A stretch of 34,428 nt of DNA from an uncultured Bacteroidaceae bacterium. Its GTDB lineage: Bacteria > Bacteroidota > Bacteroidia > Bacteroidales > Bacteroidaceae. A program made the position numbers and the translations under genes. The stretch covers positions 1 to 34,428 of the forward strand of contig CAJOLZ010000034.1 in NCBI GenBank assembly GCA_905235575.1. The letters run 5' to 3'. This document shows, piece by piece, positions 23,437 through 32,681 of the stretch. The notes beneath the pieces were generated by a model. It was not told the origin of the DNA, did not search any database, and worked only from the letters and a program-made list of their open reading frames with translations. The stretch's first letter is position 1; each line of letters starts with the position of its first letter.

Positions 23437-26400
23437 CTATCTTATCAGCACACGCACACCGTTTATGATATAGATACCCCCGCGCTGCGGCTTGGACACC
23501 TTGATGCCCGTGAGTGTGTAAATGTCGGCATTCTCGATGTCGAAGGGTACGGCGTCGATGCCGTCGGGCGTGTTGGCATATTGGTTCTCGTCAATCTTGT
23601 AAACGACACTGGTGCCGCTGAGCATGGGATGCAGGTCTGTGCCCAGCAACTGATGCCAGACGGGGTTGTCGGTGTTGCCGGTGTTGAGCAGATAAGTGAC
23701 CTCGCCCGAACGGAACTTCTCGATATCGGTGAGGTTCACCTGCTTGCTCACCTGGCTGTAACAGTTGATGAACGTGTTCTTGGAACCACCCACACGGGCA
23801 AAGGTGCGGTCGGTGGACGGCGCGAAGCCCGAGGTCTGGAATCCGGTGATGTCGCTCGTCGACCAGCAGTTTGTGACTACAGCCCCGACGTTGCCCAGCC
23901 ATCCGCTTATCTGTCCGGCATCGGCATCGGTCTTGTCGGCAATAATCGTGGTTATCAGTCCGGTGGAATAACAGTCGGTGATGTATGCCACACTGCTGTT
24001 GTTGGCGTTTCCGATGATGCCTGCAGGAGCCACATCGGCCCTCACCTGACCCTCGTTACCGAGCTTCTCGAGATAGATGATGCCCTGGCGGTCAGATTGT
24101 CCAATCAGCCCGACTTTCTCTTTGCCGGCAATCCAGCACGAAGCGTCGAGCACCAGGTTGCGAATGGTGGCCGGCGACATGATATGACCAAAGAGACCGA
24201 CACCCGTGTCGTTGGGTTTCTCGATGACCAGGTTGCTGATGACGTGTCCCTGTCCGTCGAAGGTGCCTGAGTAGAGGTTCTCTCCAGTTCCTATCGGTTC
24301 GAAAGCCACGCCCGCCATGTCCAAATCGGCCGTCACAACTGCCTCGTCAACCTTATATCCTTTATTGATGACCTCGGAGAACTCCTGCAAATCCACTGGA
24401 GATGCTATCTCAAAAGTGCCTCCAACCACTCTCACACGCACCACTGCTTCAGCACCCGAGCCGTCCTTGGCCCTGGCTGTGAGGGTGGCGACACCGCTTC
24501 CGAGGGCTGTGAAGACACCGTTGGTGACGTACCCGACACGTGTATCGGAGCATATCCATGTGAGATCCTGCACCGTTGCCGTAGCGGGATAGACGGTTGC
24601 TGAAAGCTCAACCTTACCGCCTTTCTCTGCGATATACAGGTTCTGGGCAATCTCTATGTAGCGCACCGGAGTGCTTTCGAGACCGACGTTGCACAGGATG
24701 TCGGAAGGCTCGTAGCGTTTCTCTTCAGCCGTGGCAACACGGATGTTCTTCACACTGAGCGTGCTGCCGGTGAAATTCTGCGTGGCAGAAGTCTGGAAGG
24801 AGAATAGTGGTCCTGCAAGCGCATCGAAGTCCTCGTTGGCAGGCGAATAGGCAACGACACGCACCACACCGTTCTTTTCGTAGGCATCGATGAGGTGCGA
24901 ACTGCCCTTCAGGTCGCCAAGTACGAACGAGTTTGCGTCTACGAAGAGTTCCTCACCGGGCGTTATCTCGGCATAAAAGGCTGTAGAACCCTCGGCAAAG
25001 GCGGCTGAGACAGTGGCCGCAGCACTCATGGAAGCCTGCACGTCGAAGTCTGGCAGCGTGAACGAAGTGCTTGCCGCACCCTGTTCTTTCCTGCGAATCA
25101 TTACCTTGCTCTTCACTGCGTTCTGGTTCTTGATGATGTTGGCAATGCCAACGAGGTCGTAAAGGTCAACCGATTCATCGCGGTTGACATCGGCATTATC
25201 AAGGATGAATATCTCGTTGGGACGTCCTATCAGATAGTTGGCAAGCGCTGCGAGGTCGTAGGAATCGATGGTTCCGTCGCCGTTTATATCGCCGTCTTCA
25301 TAATTGATGCCGCTGTTGTAGTATGTGTCGCCGTCCTTTGCTACCACCGCATGAGGCAGGAAGGTGGGATACATATCCATCGAAAGCGTCTGACGCCATA
25401 CGGGATCGTCAGTGTTACCTTTGTTCAAGAGATAGCAGAGCTCGCCCGACTTCACGGCATTCATGCTCACCAGATTACCCTGGCTGCCTGCGATGGAATA
25501 GGTGTTGGACAGGTTGGCCGAGCCGCGATAGAGATACATATTCACGTTCTCATAGCCTGAGACGGTGCCGATGTTATAGCAGTCGGTGACGGTGGCATTG
25601 CCTCCGACCCATCCCGAGAGGGCACCGCTCTCCCGGTCGCCGACGATGGTTCCCGTGTTGTAGCAGTTCTCCAACGTGAAAGTGGCCGACGAACTGTAGT
25701 TGCATCCGATGATTCCGCCGGCATTCACACCAGTGGCCGTGATGCTCGCCTCGTTGCCGATGCAGCGCATGATGACGTCTCCATTGCCGCTCGAAGCACC
25801 GATGACGCCCACATACGAGACGCCGGAGACGGAGCACGAACTGTCAAATATGAGGTTCTGCACCACTGTATTGCCAGTGACCGTGCCGAAGAGTCCGACG
25901 TTGTTCACACCTGTGATGTGCAGGTTCTTGATGCGATGGTTCTGCCCGTCGAACGTGCCGCAGTAGGGATAATTGCCAGTACCGATGGGCACGAACTTGT
26001 CGCTGTAACCCTGCATGTCGATGTCGGCCATCAGGTAGCCGTTGCTTCCGCTGGCACCCTTACGCACATAGTTGGCAAACTCGATGAGTTCCTCGGGTGT
26101 TGAGATGTAGAAAGTGGAGTCGGGAAGCATCTCTGCCTCCCTGTATCCCAGTTTGTTGTCTATCCATGCGATGCGTTCCGGGATGTAGGTGCGTACGACG
26201 TTTACCTCCGCCTCGAATGAGCCGAGTGCAAAGGCATTCAGATGGACGCGCGAGTTGAGTATCGGCCAGCGAATGAAGTTCAGGTTGGCCGAAGCACGCA
26301 GTTCCTCCTCCATGCTGTCGACATAAGCCACCAGACTCTCGTCGCTGAAAGCACCCGAATTGCGCATGTCACGCCAGATGCTCTTCATGCGGTTCAAGGC

Positions 26401-27903
26401 ATACTCGTCGCTGATCAAACGATCCACAAACGACCTCATGTTGCCTGCTGCAGAACCACCGGAGCGGTAAACCCAGTCGCTGCGGTTGTTCACGGGATAG
26501 GTGCGGCTGTCGTTGTTGAAGGCCAGGTCGAAGTCCCAGCAGGGACCTATCGTGAACGTAGATTCGCCCCGCTCCTTATACATGTATGTGCTCCAGTAGG
26601 TATCGGTGTTTCCGGAGAACTCACCCACGATGAAATGACGGTCGAACGATTCCACGTCGATAAACTGCCGATAGCCTTTGGAAGGGTCTTTGTAGTTCGT
26701 GCCGAAGAGCGCACTCTCCATCTGGTTGAAGTAGTTGCGGATGTAGTTTTTCTGAGCCGTGACGATATCGTCTTCATCGGGCGACTTGATTGTCACCGGA
26801 TTTCCACGGGTGCTGTTGAACCACGATGGCTCCTCGCTGGCATGGGCATCCACCTCCACCATATAGCCGCCCGTCAGCTCGTCACCCTCCGTCTCGTAGG
26901 GTTCCATCTCGGTGATGGGAACACGGTTGGGGTCAACCGTTATCTGGTCGCAAAGCTGGTAACAGCCTTTGTATTCGCCGTTCATAATCACATCCACCGC
27001 CTGGCAGTAGACGGTATAAGGCATTCCGAGGCGGCGGCTGAACTCGAAGGCCAGTATGTTGCGCATCAGTGTCTTGTCGCCGTAGTTGTTGATGAGCGTC
27101 CACTTCTTCGCCTTGGCAGGGCTTTCCAGCGGCGAGCCCTTCAGCATGTGGTGCGACTTCCCGTCGTTGAACTTGATGCGGTAGGGCTTTTTGGGGAAGC
27201 CGATCGACGCATTGCCGCGACAGCGCGTCAGGATGGGATATTCCTGAATGCGCATACCGCCGTCGTAGGTGATGGTCAGGTTCGATTCCAGCTCGTTCAC
27301 CTTGTCCACCGGATCGTTGCCCGAATAGGTGTGGATGGACACCGTGGGGAGATTCGTCACCTGATAGAAACGGCTGTCGTCACCCTCGCCCTCGTAGCCG
27401 TAAAACTCCAGCTCGCCTATGTTGCAGCGAGCCTCGTTCGGACCCACATAACGCACATACCGGAAACCGCGCGACACATTCACATCGGCATATTCCATAC
27501 GTCCCAGCGTGCCGCTCGTCGGTATCAGATAGAGAGGTACGGCATCCAGAAAATCAGGACTGTTGGAACCCTCGAAGAGTGCCAGCTGCACACGACCGGG
27601 ACCCACATCGTGGTTGCGCGGACACCACCCCACACGAGTTATCACGCAGGGCTGCCCAAGGTCGAGACCCACCCAGGTGCGCGACCTGCCATACGAGGCG
27701 TAGTAAGTATTGATGTTTCCGTCGAAAGCATCGGACGGCTGGTTCACCGTCGTAGAGATATTGCCCGTGCCGTAGTCCACACTCGGGCTGCCAATGGGCG
27801 TTCCGCTCAGCTTCCGGCTCACGCCACCGTCTGCCCACACAGGCAGGCTCGCCATGAGCAAGGACGAAAGCAGCAGGTTACGAATTGTTTTTATAGTTTG
27901 CAT
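23437..27903 (-). CDS. Large secreted CotH-kinase/discoidin/GLUG/dockerin protein
   Basis: A 1488-residue modular exported protein. Order: signal peptide (IRNLLLSSLLMASLPVWA); F5/8-type C discoidin domain (about 30-165, WVGLDLGQPCVITRVGW); CotH kinase-like domain (about 190-570, with FPKKPYRIKF, MNGEYKGCYQLCDQI and CWDFDLAFNN); first GLUG-repeat region (about 600-820, GTFDGQNHRIKNL, NVGLFGTV); dockerin-like pair (about 866-925, DINGDGTIDSYD and DVNRDESVDLYD calcium loops); a cohesin/Ig-like domain; a Big_2-type Ig domain (about 1080-1165); a second GLUG region; and a tail IYTLTGIKVSKPQRGGIYII resembling type IX secretion sorting tails. CotH domains in spores phosphorylate proteins; the role here is unknown. 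The discoidin domain suggests carbohydrate binding at the surface. Confidence 0.85.
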   Translation of the reverse strand: MQTIKTIRNLLLSSLLMASLPVWADGGVSRKLSGTPIGSPSVDYGTGNISTTVNQPSDAFDGNINTYYASYGRSRTWVGLDLGQPCVITRVGWCPRNHDVGPGRVQLALFEGSNSPDFLDAVPLYLIPTSGTLGRMEYADVNVSRGFRYVRYVGPNEARCNIGELEFYGYEGEGDDSRFYQVTNLPTVSIHTYSGNDPVDKVNELESNLTITYDGGMRIQEYPILTRCRGNASIGFPKKPYRIKFNDGKSHHMLKGSPLESPAKAKKWTLINNYGDKTLMRNILAFEFSRRLGMPYTVYCQAVDVIMNGEYKGCYQLCDQITVDPNRVPITEMEPYETEGDELTGGYMVEVDAHASEEPSWFNSTRGNPVTIKSPDEDDIVTAQKNYIRNYFNQMESALFGTNYKDPSKGYRQFIDVESFDRHFIVGEFSGNTDTYWSTYMYKERGESTFTIGPCWDFDLAFNNDSRTYPVNNRSDWVYRSGGSAAGNMRSFVDRLISDEYALNRMKSIWRDMRNSGAFSDESLVAYVDSMEEELRASANLNFIRWPILNSRVHLNAFALGSFEAEVNVVRTYIPERIAWIDNKLGYREAEMLPDSTFYISTPEELIEFANYVRKGASGSNGYLMADIDMQGYSDKFVPIGTGNYPYCGTFDGQNHRIKNLHITGVNNVGLFGTVTGNTVVQNLIFDSSCSVSGVSYVGVIGASSGNGDVIMRCIGNEASITATGVNAGGIIGCNYSSSATFTLENCYNTGTIVGDRESGALSGWVGGNATVTDCYNIGTVSGYENVNMYLYRGSANLSNTYSIAGSQGNLVSMNAVKSGELCYLLNKGNTDDPVWRQTLSMDMYPTFLPHAVVAKDGDTYYNSGINYEDGDINGDGTIDSYDLAALANYLIGRPNEIFILDNADVNRDESVDLYDLVGIANIIKNQNAVKSKVMIRRKEQGAASTSFTLPDFDVQASMSAAATVSAAFAEGSTAFYAEITPGEELFVDANSFVLGDLKGSSHLIDAYEKNGVVRVVAYSPANEDFDALAGPLFSFQTSATQNFTGSTLSVKNIRVATAEEKRYEPSDILCNVGLESTPVRYIEIAQNLYIAEKGGKVELSATVYPATATVQDLTWICSDTRVGYVTNGVFTALGSGVATLTARAKDGSGAEAVVRVRVVGGTFEIASPVDLQEFSEVINKGYKVDEAVVTADLDMAGVAFEPIGTGENLYSGTFDGQGHVISNLVIEKPNDTGVGLFGHIMSPATIRNLVLDASCWIAGKEKVGLIGQSDRQGIIYLEKLGNEGQVRADVAPAGIIGNANNSSVAYITDCYSTGLITTIIADKTDADAGQISGWLGNVGAVVTNCWSTSDITGFQTSGFAPSTDRTFARVGGSKNTFINCYSQVSKQVNLTDIEKFRSGEVTYLLNTGNTDNPVWHQLLGTDLHPMLSGTSVVYKIDENQYANTPDGIDAVPFDIENADIYTLTGIKVSKPQRGGIYIINGVRVLIR

Positions 27904-27923
27904 AATTCACTTATTCATAGGTC

Positions 27924-27949
27924 ATTTGCAGTTGCAACCTGCAAATGTA
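27924..27949 (-). promoter_or_regulatory. Palindrome overlapping the CotH-gene promoter
   Basis: ATTTGCAG (27924-27931) and CTGCAAAT (27939-27946) are perfect 8-bp inverted arms around a 7-nt centre. On the minus strand TACATTTG (27949-27942) is a -7 match that overlaps the palindrome. No good -33 TTG was found, which would fit a promoter that depends on a regulator binding the palindrome. Confidence 0.5.
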
Positions 27950-28092
27950 CGAAAAATCCGCAAATATGGTTCGTTTTCTCATCAAATTAACGATTATTAT
28001 GGGCTAAATTAACAAAAAATCGACTTCGGCCGGAAAGGAAAGGTGTAGTGAATGGGCGATGAAGAACAAGTCGAAACGCTCCCACAAAAAAC

Positions 28093-28171
28093 GCACCGTG
28101 GTGCGACGGGCGTCGCAGCGTGCTGCGCAGGCTGTCGCAACGTGGTGCGACATGCGTAGGACTGTGGTGCG
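28093..28171. repeat. 22-bp palindromic array, copy 5 (79 bp)
   Basis: Units at 28093 (arms GCACC/GGTGC, perfect), 28115 (GCAGC/GCTGC, perfect), 28137 and a 13-bp end unit at 28159, bounded by an A-run and TTTT. Its last 57 bp are nearly identical to copy 6. It lies between divergent genes (CotH-type and CzcA), so it cannot be only a terminator at gene ends. Confidence 0.85.
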
Positions 28172-28225
28172 TTTTCGGATAATACTTTTCTGAGAAAATG
28201 CAACCGAGTTGCAGAAGCGAAGATG

Positions 28226-28233
28226 TATCTTTG
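28226..28233 (+). promoter_or_regulatory. -7 element of the metal efflux operon
   Basis: TATCTTTG matches TAnnTTTG and gives a start near 28240, 12 nt before the ATG at 28252. This also rules out the upstream in-frame ATG at 28198. No properly spaced TTG was found. Confidence 0.55.
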
Positions 28234-28251
28234 CGGAGAAATTTTCAGCCT

Positions 28252-31200
28252 ATGTTCCAACGCATAATCAAATTCTCAATAGACAACAAGCTGGTGGTGG
28301 GTGTTTTCACCTGCGCACTGGTGGTGTGGGGCGTGTGGTCGCTGGTCCATCTGCCGTTCGACGCCACACCCGACATCACGAACAATCAGGTGCAGATAAT
28401 CGTCACGTCGCAGTCGACGGGCGCCGAGGAGATGGAGCAGAACGTGACCACGCCCATCGAGATGGCGCTGGCGAATATCCCGAGAGTGACGGAGCGGAGG
28501 AGCATCAGCCGGAGCGGAATGGCTGTCATCACGATGGTCTTCGAGGATGGGGCCGACAACTATTGGGCCCGCGAACTCATAGACCAGCAGCTGGGCAGCA
28601 TCAAGGAGAAACTGCCCGGAAACGTGGACGTGGAGCTGGCTCCCATCTCTACGGGTCTGGGCGAGATATACCATTACACGATTCGCGCCGAGAAGGGCTA
28701 CGAGGAGAAGTATTCGCTCACCGAACTGCGCACCATTCAGGACTGGATTGTGCGCAAGCAGCTCTCGGGAACGCCCGGCATAGCCGAGGTGAGCGGATGG
28801 GGCGGATATGTGAAGCAATATGAGGTGGACCTGAACCTGGAACGTCTCAACGCCATGGGTGTGACTATTGCGGAACTCTACACGGCACTGAACGAGAACA
28901 ACGAGAACACGGGGGGCGGATACATCGAACGTCTCTCGAACCAATACTACATCCGCGGGCTCGGTCTGGCGAAGTCGCTGGACGACATTAATAAAATTGT
29001 GGTGAAGACGCAGGGTGGAGTGCCCATACTGGTGGGCGACCTGGCGCATGTGCACTACGGTCACGCCACACGCTACGGCGCTGTGACTCGCAACGGCGAG
29101 GGCGAGGTGGTGGCGGGCATCACCCTGATGCTGAAGGGTGAGAACTTCCAGGAGGTGATACGCAACGTGAAGAAACGCATCGACGTCATCCGCAAGAGCC
29201 TGCCCGAGGGTGTGGTCATCGAGCCATTCATCGACCGCACACAGTTGGTAGACCGTGTGACCGGTACCATAGCGCGCAACCTGACGGAGGGCGGCCTCAT
29301 CGTCATACTTATTCTGGTGCTCTTCCTAGGCAACTACAGGGCTGGTCTCGTGGTGGCATCGGTGATTCCGCTGGCCATGCTGTTTGCCTTCGGCATGATG
29401 CGTGTGTTTGGTGTCAGCGGCAATCTGATGAGCCTGGGTGCCATCGACTTCGGCATGATAGTGGACGGGGCAGTCATCATCGTGGAAGCGGTGGTGGCGA
29501 GGATGGCCACCGAGGGCGAGGTGCGCCGCGAGAGTTTCGACGACCTTGTTTACGACTCCTCGAGCCGCATACGCCAGTCGGCAGCCTTCGGCGAAATCAT
29601 CATCATGACGGTCTATCTGCCCATGATGACGCTGACGGGCATCGAGGGCAAGATGTTCCGTCCGATGGCCATGACCATTTTCTTTGCCATCCTGGGTGCC
29701 TTCATCCTCTCGCTCACCTACGTCCCCATGATGTCGGCCGTGCTCCTGCGCCAGCAGACGACAAACAGCCTGTTGCGCCGTCTGGAAGAAGGAACTACGC
29801 GACTGAGCAACGGTATAATGAAGCGGCTGCAGGCGTGGTACCTGCCGCTGGTGGACAGGTGTCTGAACCACGGCAAGGTGGTCATCGGCACGATGGTGGT
29901 GCTCTTCGTGGGCTCTCTGCTGCTGATGAGAAGCCTGGGCGCCGAATTCATCCCCACACTGGAGGAGGGCGACTTTGCCGCCGAAGTGAGCATGGCGCAG
30001 GGCACATCGCTCACCCAGATGGTGGAGACCTGCACCAAGGCGGAACAGATTCTGAAAGAACGGTTCCCCGAGATAAAGCAAGTAGTGACGCGCATCGGTT
30101 CGGCAGAGATTCCCACTGACCCGATGCCTGTGGAACGCGCCGACCTGCTCATCGCCCTCGTTCCGAAGAAACAATGGACGAGTGCCAAGACGAAAAACGA
30201 ACTGCAGGAGCAGATGGAGGAAGCGCTCGGCATGATACCGGGGCTGGCCGCGGAGATGTCGCAGCCCATACAGATGCGCAACAACGAACTCATCACCGGC
30301 ATCAGACAGGACGTGGCTGTGAAGATTTACGGCGGCGACACTGAGGTGCTGGCCGAACTGGCCGACCGTGTGACGCGCCTCATCCGCAACGTCGAGGGCG
30401 TCGGCACTCCCTATGTGGAGAAGGTGAACGGCCTGCCGCAACTGCAAGTGGAATACAACCGACAGATGTTGGCCAAGTATGGCATCTCAATCCGTCAGGC
30501 CAACGACGTGCTTCAGTCGGCCTTCGCAGGGAAAATAGCAGGCAGCGTGACAGAGGAGAACCGCCAGTTTGACATTGTGCTGCGCATACACCAGGACAAC
30601 CGCGACGCGCTCTCCAACTTCGAGGAACTCTATGTTCCCTCGCCTTCGGGCGTCTCGGTACCCTTGCGCCAGCTGGCAACCATCAATTACAAGGAGGCTC
30701 CGGCACAGATATCGCACGAAGACGGCGAGCGCAGCATCTTCGTGGGTTTCAACGTGAAAGGGCGCGACGTGAGTTCTACGGTCAAGGACATACAGCAGAT
30801 ACTGGACGAAGAGATGGAGATGCCCGTAGGCTATCACTACACCTTCGGCGGCGAGTTTGAGAACCTGCAGAGTGCCACCAACCGTCTGATGGTGGCCATA
30901 CCGCTGGCACTCATGCTCATTCTGTTGCTGCTCTACGCCACGCTGAAAAGTGTGCGCGAGACACTTTACGTGGCTTCAGCCATCCCGCTTTCGGCCATCG
31001 GAGGCATCGTCGCCCTGTGGCTTCGCGGCATTCCCATGAGCATCTCGGCCGGCATAGGCTTCATCGCCCTGTTCGGTGTGGCTGTGCTCAACGGCATCGT
31101 GCTCGTGGGACAGTTCAACGCAATGCAGAAACAAGGCGTCACCGACGTCCGTCAACGCATACTCGAAGGGTGCGAACATCGTCTGCGCCCCGTTATCATG

Positions 31201-31371
31201 ACCGCCCTGGTGGCTTCGTTCGGTTTCCTTCCAATGGCCCTCTCCACCAGCGACGGCGCCGAGGTGCAACGTCCGCTGGCAACCGTGGTCATCGGCGGAC
31301 TGCTCACCGCCACGCTGCTCACACTCTTCGTGATACCAACCATCTACAAGACGTTTACGAAAAAGACATGA
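28252..31371 (+). CDS. czcA: CzcA-type heavy-metal efflux RND pump
   Basis: A 1039-residue inner-membrane RND transporter that drives metal ions out through the periplasm using the proton gradient. Twelve-helix architecture is apparent, with MFQRIIKFSIDNK at the N-terminus and the TM4 motif DFGMIVDGAVIIVE (D399, D405, E412). This corresponds in spacing to D402, D408 and E415 of C. metallidurans CzcA and to the divalent-cation HME class (Co/Zn/Cd or Ni), not the Cu/Ag CusA class. The open frame extends to 28198, but the -7 element at 28226 lies inside that extension. Its TGA overlaps the next ATG. Family is certain; the metal is inferred from the motif. Confidence 0.93.
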   Translation: MFQRIIKFSIDNKLVVGVFTCALVVWGVWSLVHLPFDATPDITNNQVQIIVTSQSTGAEEMEQNVTTPIEMALANIPRVTERRSISRSGMAVITMVFEDGADNYWARELIDQQLGSIKEKLPGNVDVELAPISTGLGEIYHYTIRAEKGYEEKYSLTELRTIQDWIVRKQLSGTPGIAEVSGWGGYVKQYEVDLNLERLNAMGVTIAELYTALNENNENTGGGYIERLSNQYYIRGLGLAKSLDDINKIVVKTQGGVPILVGDLAHVHYGHATRYGAVTRNGEGEVVAGITLMLKGENFQEVIRNVKKRIDVIRKSLPEGVVIEPFIDRTQLVDRVTGTIARNLTEGGLIVILILVLFLGNYRAGLVVASVIPLAMLFAFGMMRVFGVSGNLMSLGAIDFGMIVDGAVIIVEAVVARMATEGEVRRESFDDLVYDSSSRIRQSAAFGEIIIMTVYLPMMTLTGIEGKMFRPMAMTIFFAILGAFILSLTYVPMMSAVLLRQQTTNSLLRRLEEGTTRLSNGIMKRLQAWYLPLVDRCLNHGKVVIGTMVVLFVGSLLLMRSLGAEFIPTLEEGDFAAEVSMAQGTSLTQMVETCTKAEQILKERFPEIKQVVTRIGSAEIPTDPMPVERADLLIALVPKKQWTSAKTKNELQEQMEEALGMIPGLAAEMSQPIQMRNNELITGIRQDVAVKIYGGDTEVLAELADRVTRLIRNVEGVGTPYVEKVNGLPQLQVEYNRQMLAKYGISIRQANDVLQSAFAGKIAGSVTEENRQFDIVLRIHQDNRDALSNFEELYVPSPSGVSVPLRQLATINYKEAPAQISHEDGERSIFVGFNVKGRDVSSTVKDIQQILDEEMEMPVGYHYTFGGEFENLQSATNRLMVAIPLALMLILLLLYATLKSVRETLYVASAIPLSAIGGIVALWLRGIPMSISAGIGFIALFGVAVLNGIVLVGQFNAMQKQGVTDVRQRILEGCEHRLRPVIMTALVASFGFLPMALSTSDGAEVQRPLATVVIGGLLTATLLTLFVIPTIYKTFTKKT

Positions 31372-32633
31372 TTCGACACATCACAAGAAACATTTCCAGA
31401 CCCGTCTCACTCCGAAGCACGACAAGACTGTGCAGCGTGGCATTCCTGCTGACATGCTCTCTGTTGCCCGTCGATGCACAGTCGCTGGCCGCATGCATCG
31501 AGAAGGCGCGCGCCAACAACCTCGAAGTGAAGATGGCCGACATGCAGGTGCAACGCGCCAAGCGAATGGAAGGTTCCTACTTCGAAATGGAGAACACAGA
31601 GGTCTCGCTCTCGCAAGATCCCACCTCGGGAGGCAGTCCCGACAATGCGCTGACGTTCTCCCAGCGGTTCGACTTCCCTACGGTATACAGCACGCGACGC
31701 AAGTTGCTGAAAGCCGAAACGCAGGTGGAAGAGGGACACCTCAGGCTCACGGAGAGCGAACTTACCCGCGACGTCTCGGCCGCATACTGTACACTGCTGC
31801 TGTGGCAACACGCCGTGGAGCTGCTCAATAAGAACGACTCCGTGCTGAGCGCCTTTGTAAATACAGCCGACATACGCTTCAAGAACGGAGAGACAAACCG
31901 CCTGGAAGTGATGAATGCCCAGCGTCTGCAGGCCGAGAACAAGATGCAGCTGCGCGAAGCTGCGAACGAAAAGAACGCTGCCATCATACTGCTGCAACAA
32001 CTGATGAACACTTCGGAAACCATCGTCGCCACCGATGACTTCCAGTGCATGCAGTCTTCCGACCAGGCCTACTCCTTTGCCACCACCCCACAGGGGCTGC
32101 TCTCGGAGAGCGAACAGCTGCAGAGCGAGCGCCAGCTGGGCTACGTGCGTCAGGGCATGATGCCGTCGTTCAACGTAGGCCTGCGACATCAACTCGTCTT
32201 CTCGGGCATGAACCCCTACAACGTCGATCGCTCGCGTTTCGACAAAGGCAACTGGATGGGCTTCGAGGTGGGCCTTGCCTTTCCACTCTTCTACGGCACA
32301 CAGAAAGCCAAGAAGGCCGCAGCAAAAATGGATGTTGACATAGCACGCACCAGGAAGGAACAGGCCGAACGCAAGGCTGGCTCCGAACTGCTCATGGCCG
32401 AGAATGCCGTGGTGACAGCGAGACAGACCTACGACTACTACCAGACCGAGGGCGTTCCGGCTGCACACGAGATGCGCCGACTCTCGTGCGTCGAATATGA
32501 GAACGGCGAGATCCCCTACTCAGACCATGTGCAGAACCTGACGGCAGCATTCGAGGTCGAAATGAACAACGCCAAGGCCATCGACCTGCTGAACCAGGCC
32601 ATCATACAACTGAATTTCATCAAAGGACAATAG
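31368..32633 (+). CDS. Outer-membrane efflux factor (TolC/CzcC-like)
   Basis: A 421-residue outer-membrane channel component for the CzcA pump. A signal sequence (hydrophobic LCSVAFLLTCSLLPVDAQS) is followed by two OEP halves rich in long helices: AQSLAACIEKARANNLEVKM with the paired SLSQDP and FSQRFDFP segments, and a C-terminal half GFEVGLAFPLFYG...AQAKK-like coiled coil. The ATG at 31368 overlaps the CzcA stop (ATGA), which decides the start although the frame is open back to 31017. It is followed after 48 bp by the adaptor gene, giving the order A–C–B instead of the common C–B–A. Confidence 0.9.
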   Translation: MIRHITRNISRPVSLRSTTRLCSVAFLLTCSLLPVDAQSLAACIEKARANNLEVKMADMQVQRAKRMEGSYFEMENTEVSLSQDPTSGGSPDNALTFSQRFDFPTVYSTRRKLLKAETQVEEGHLRLTESELTRDVSAAYCTLLLWQHAVELLNKNDSVLSAFVNTADIRFKNGETNRLEVMNAQRLQAENKMQLREAANEKNAAIILLQQLMNTSETIVATDDFQCMQSSDQAYSFATTPQGLLSESEQLQSERQLGYVRQGMMPSFNVGLRHQLVFSGMNPYNVDRSRFDKGNWMGFEVGLAFPLFYGTQKAKKAAAKMDVDIARTRKEQAERKAGSELLMAENAVVTARQTYDYYQTEGVPAAHEMRRLSCVEYENGEIPYSDHVQNLTAAFEVEMNNAKAIDLLNQAIIQLNFIKGQ

Positions 32634-32681
32634 CATACGAAGTCCAACCTGAACATTTGAAAACTTTGAACCCTTGAACAC

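Noticed and set aside
28198..28251. Upstream in-frame start for the CzcA gene
   Set aside because: A -7 promoter element lies at 28226-28233, inside the extension, and RND pumps start with the MFQRIIKFS-type segment.
31017..31367. Extended N-terminus of the outer-membrane factor
   Set aside because: It overlaps CzcA in another frame and lacks a signal peptide; the ATGA overlap at 31368 gives a proper one.
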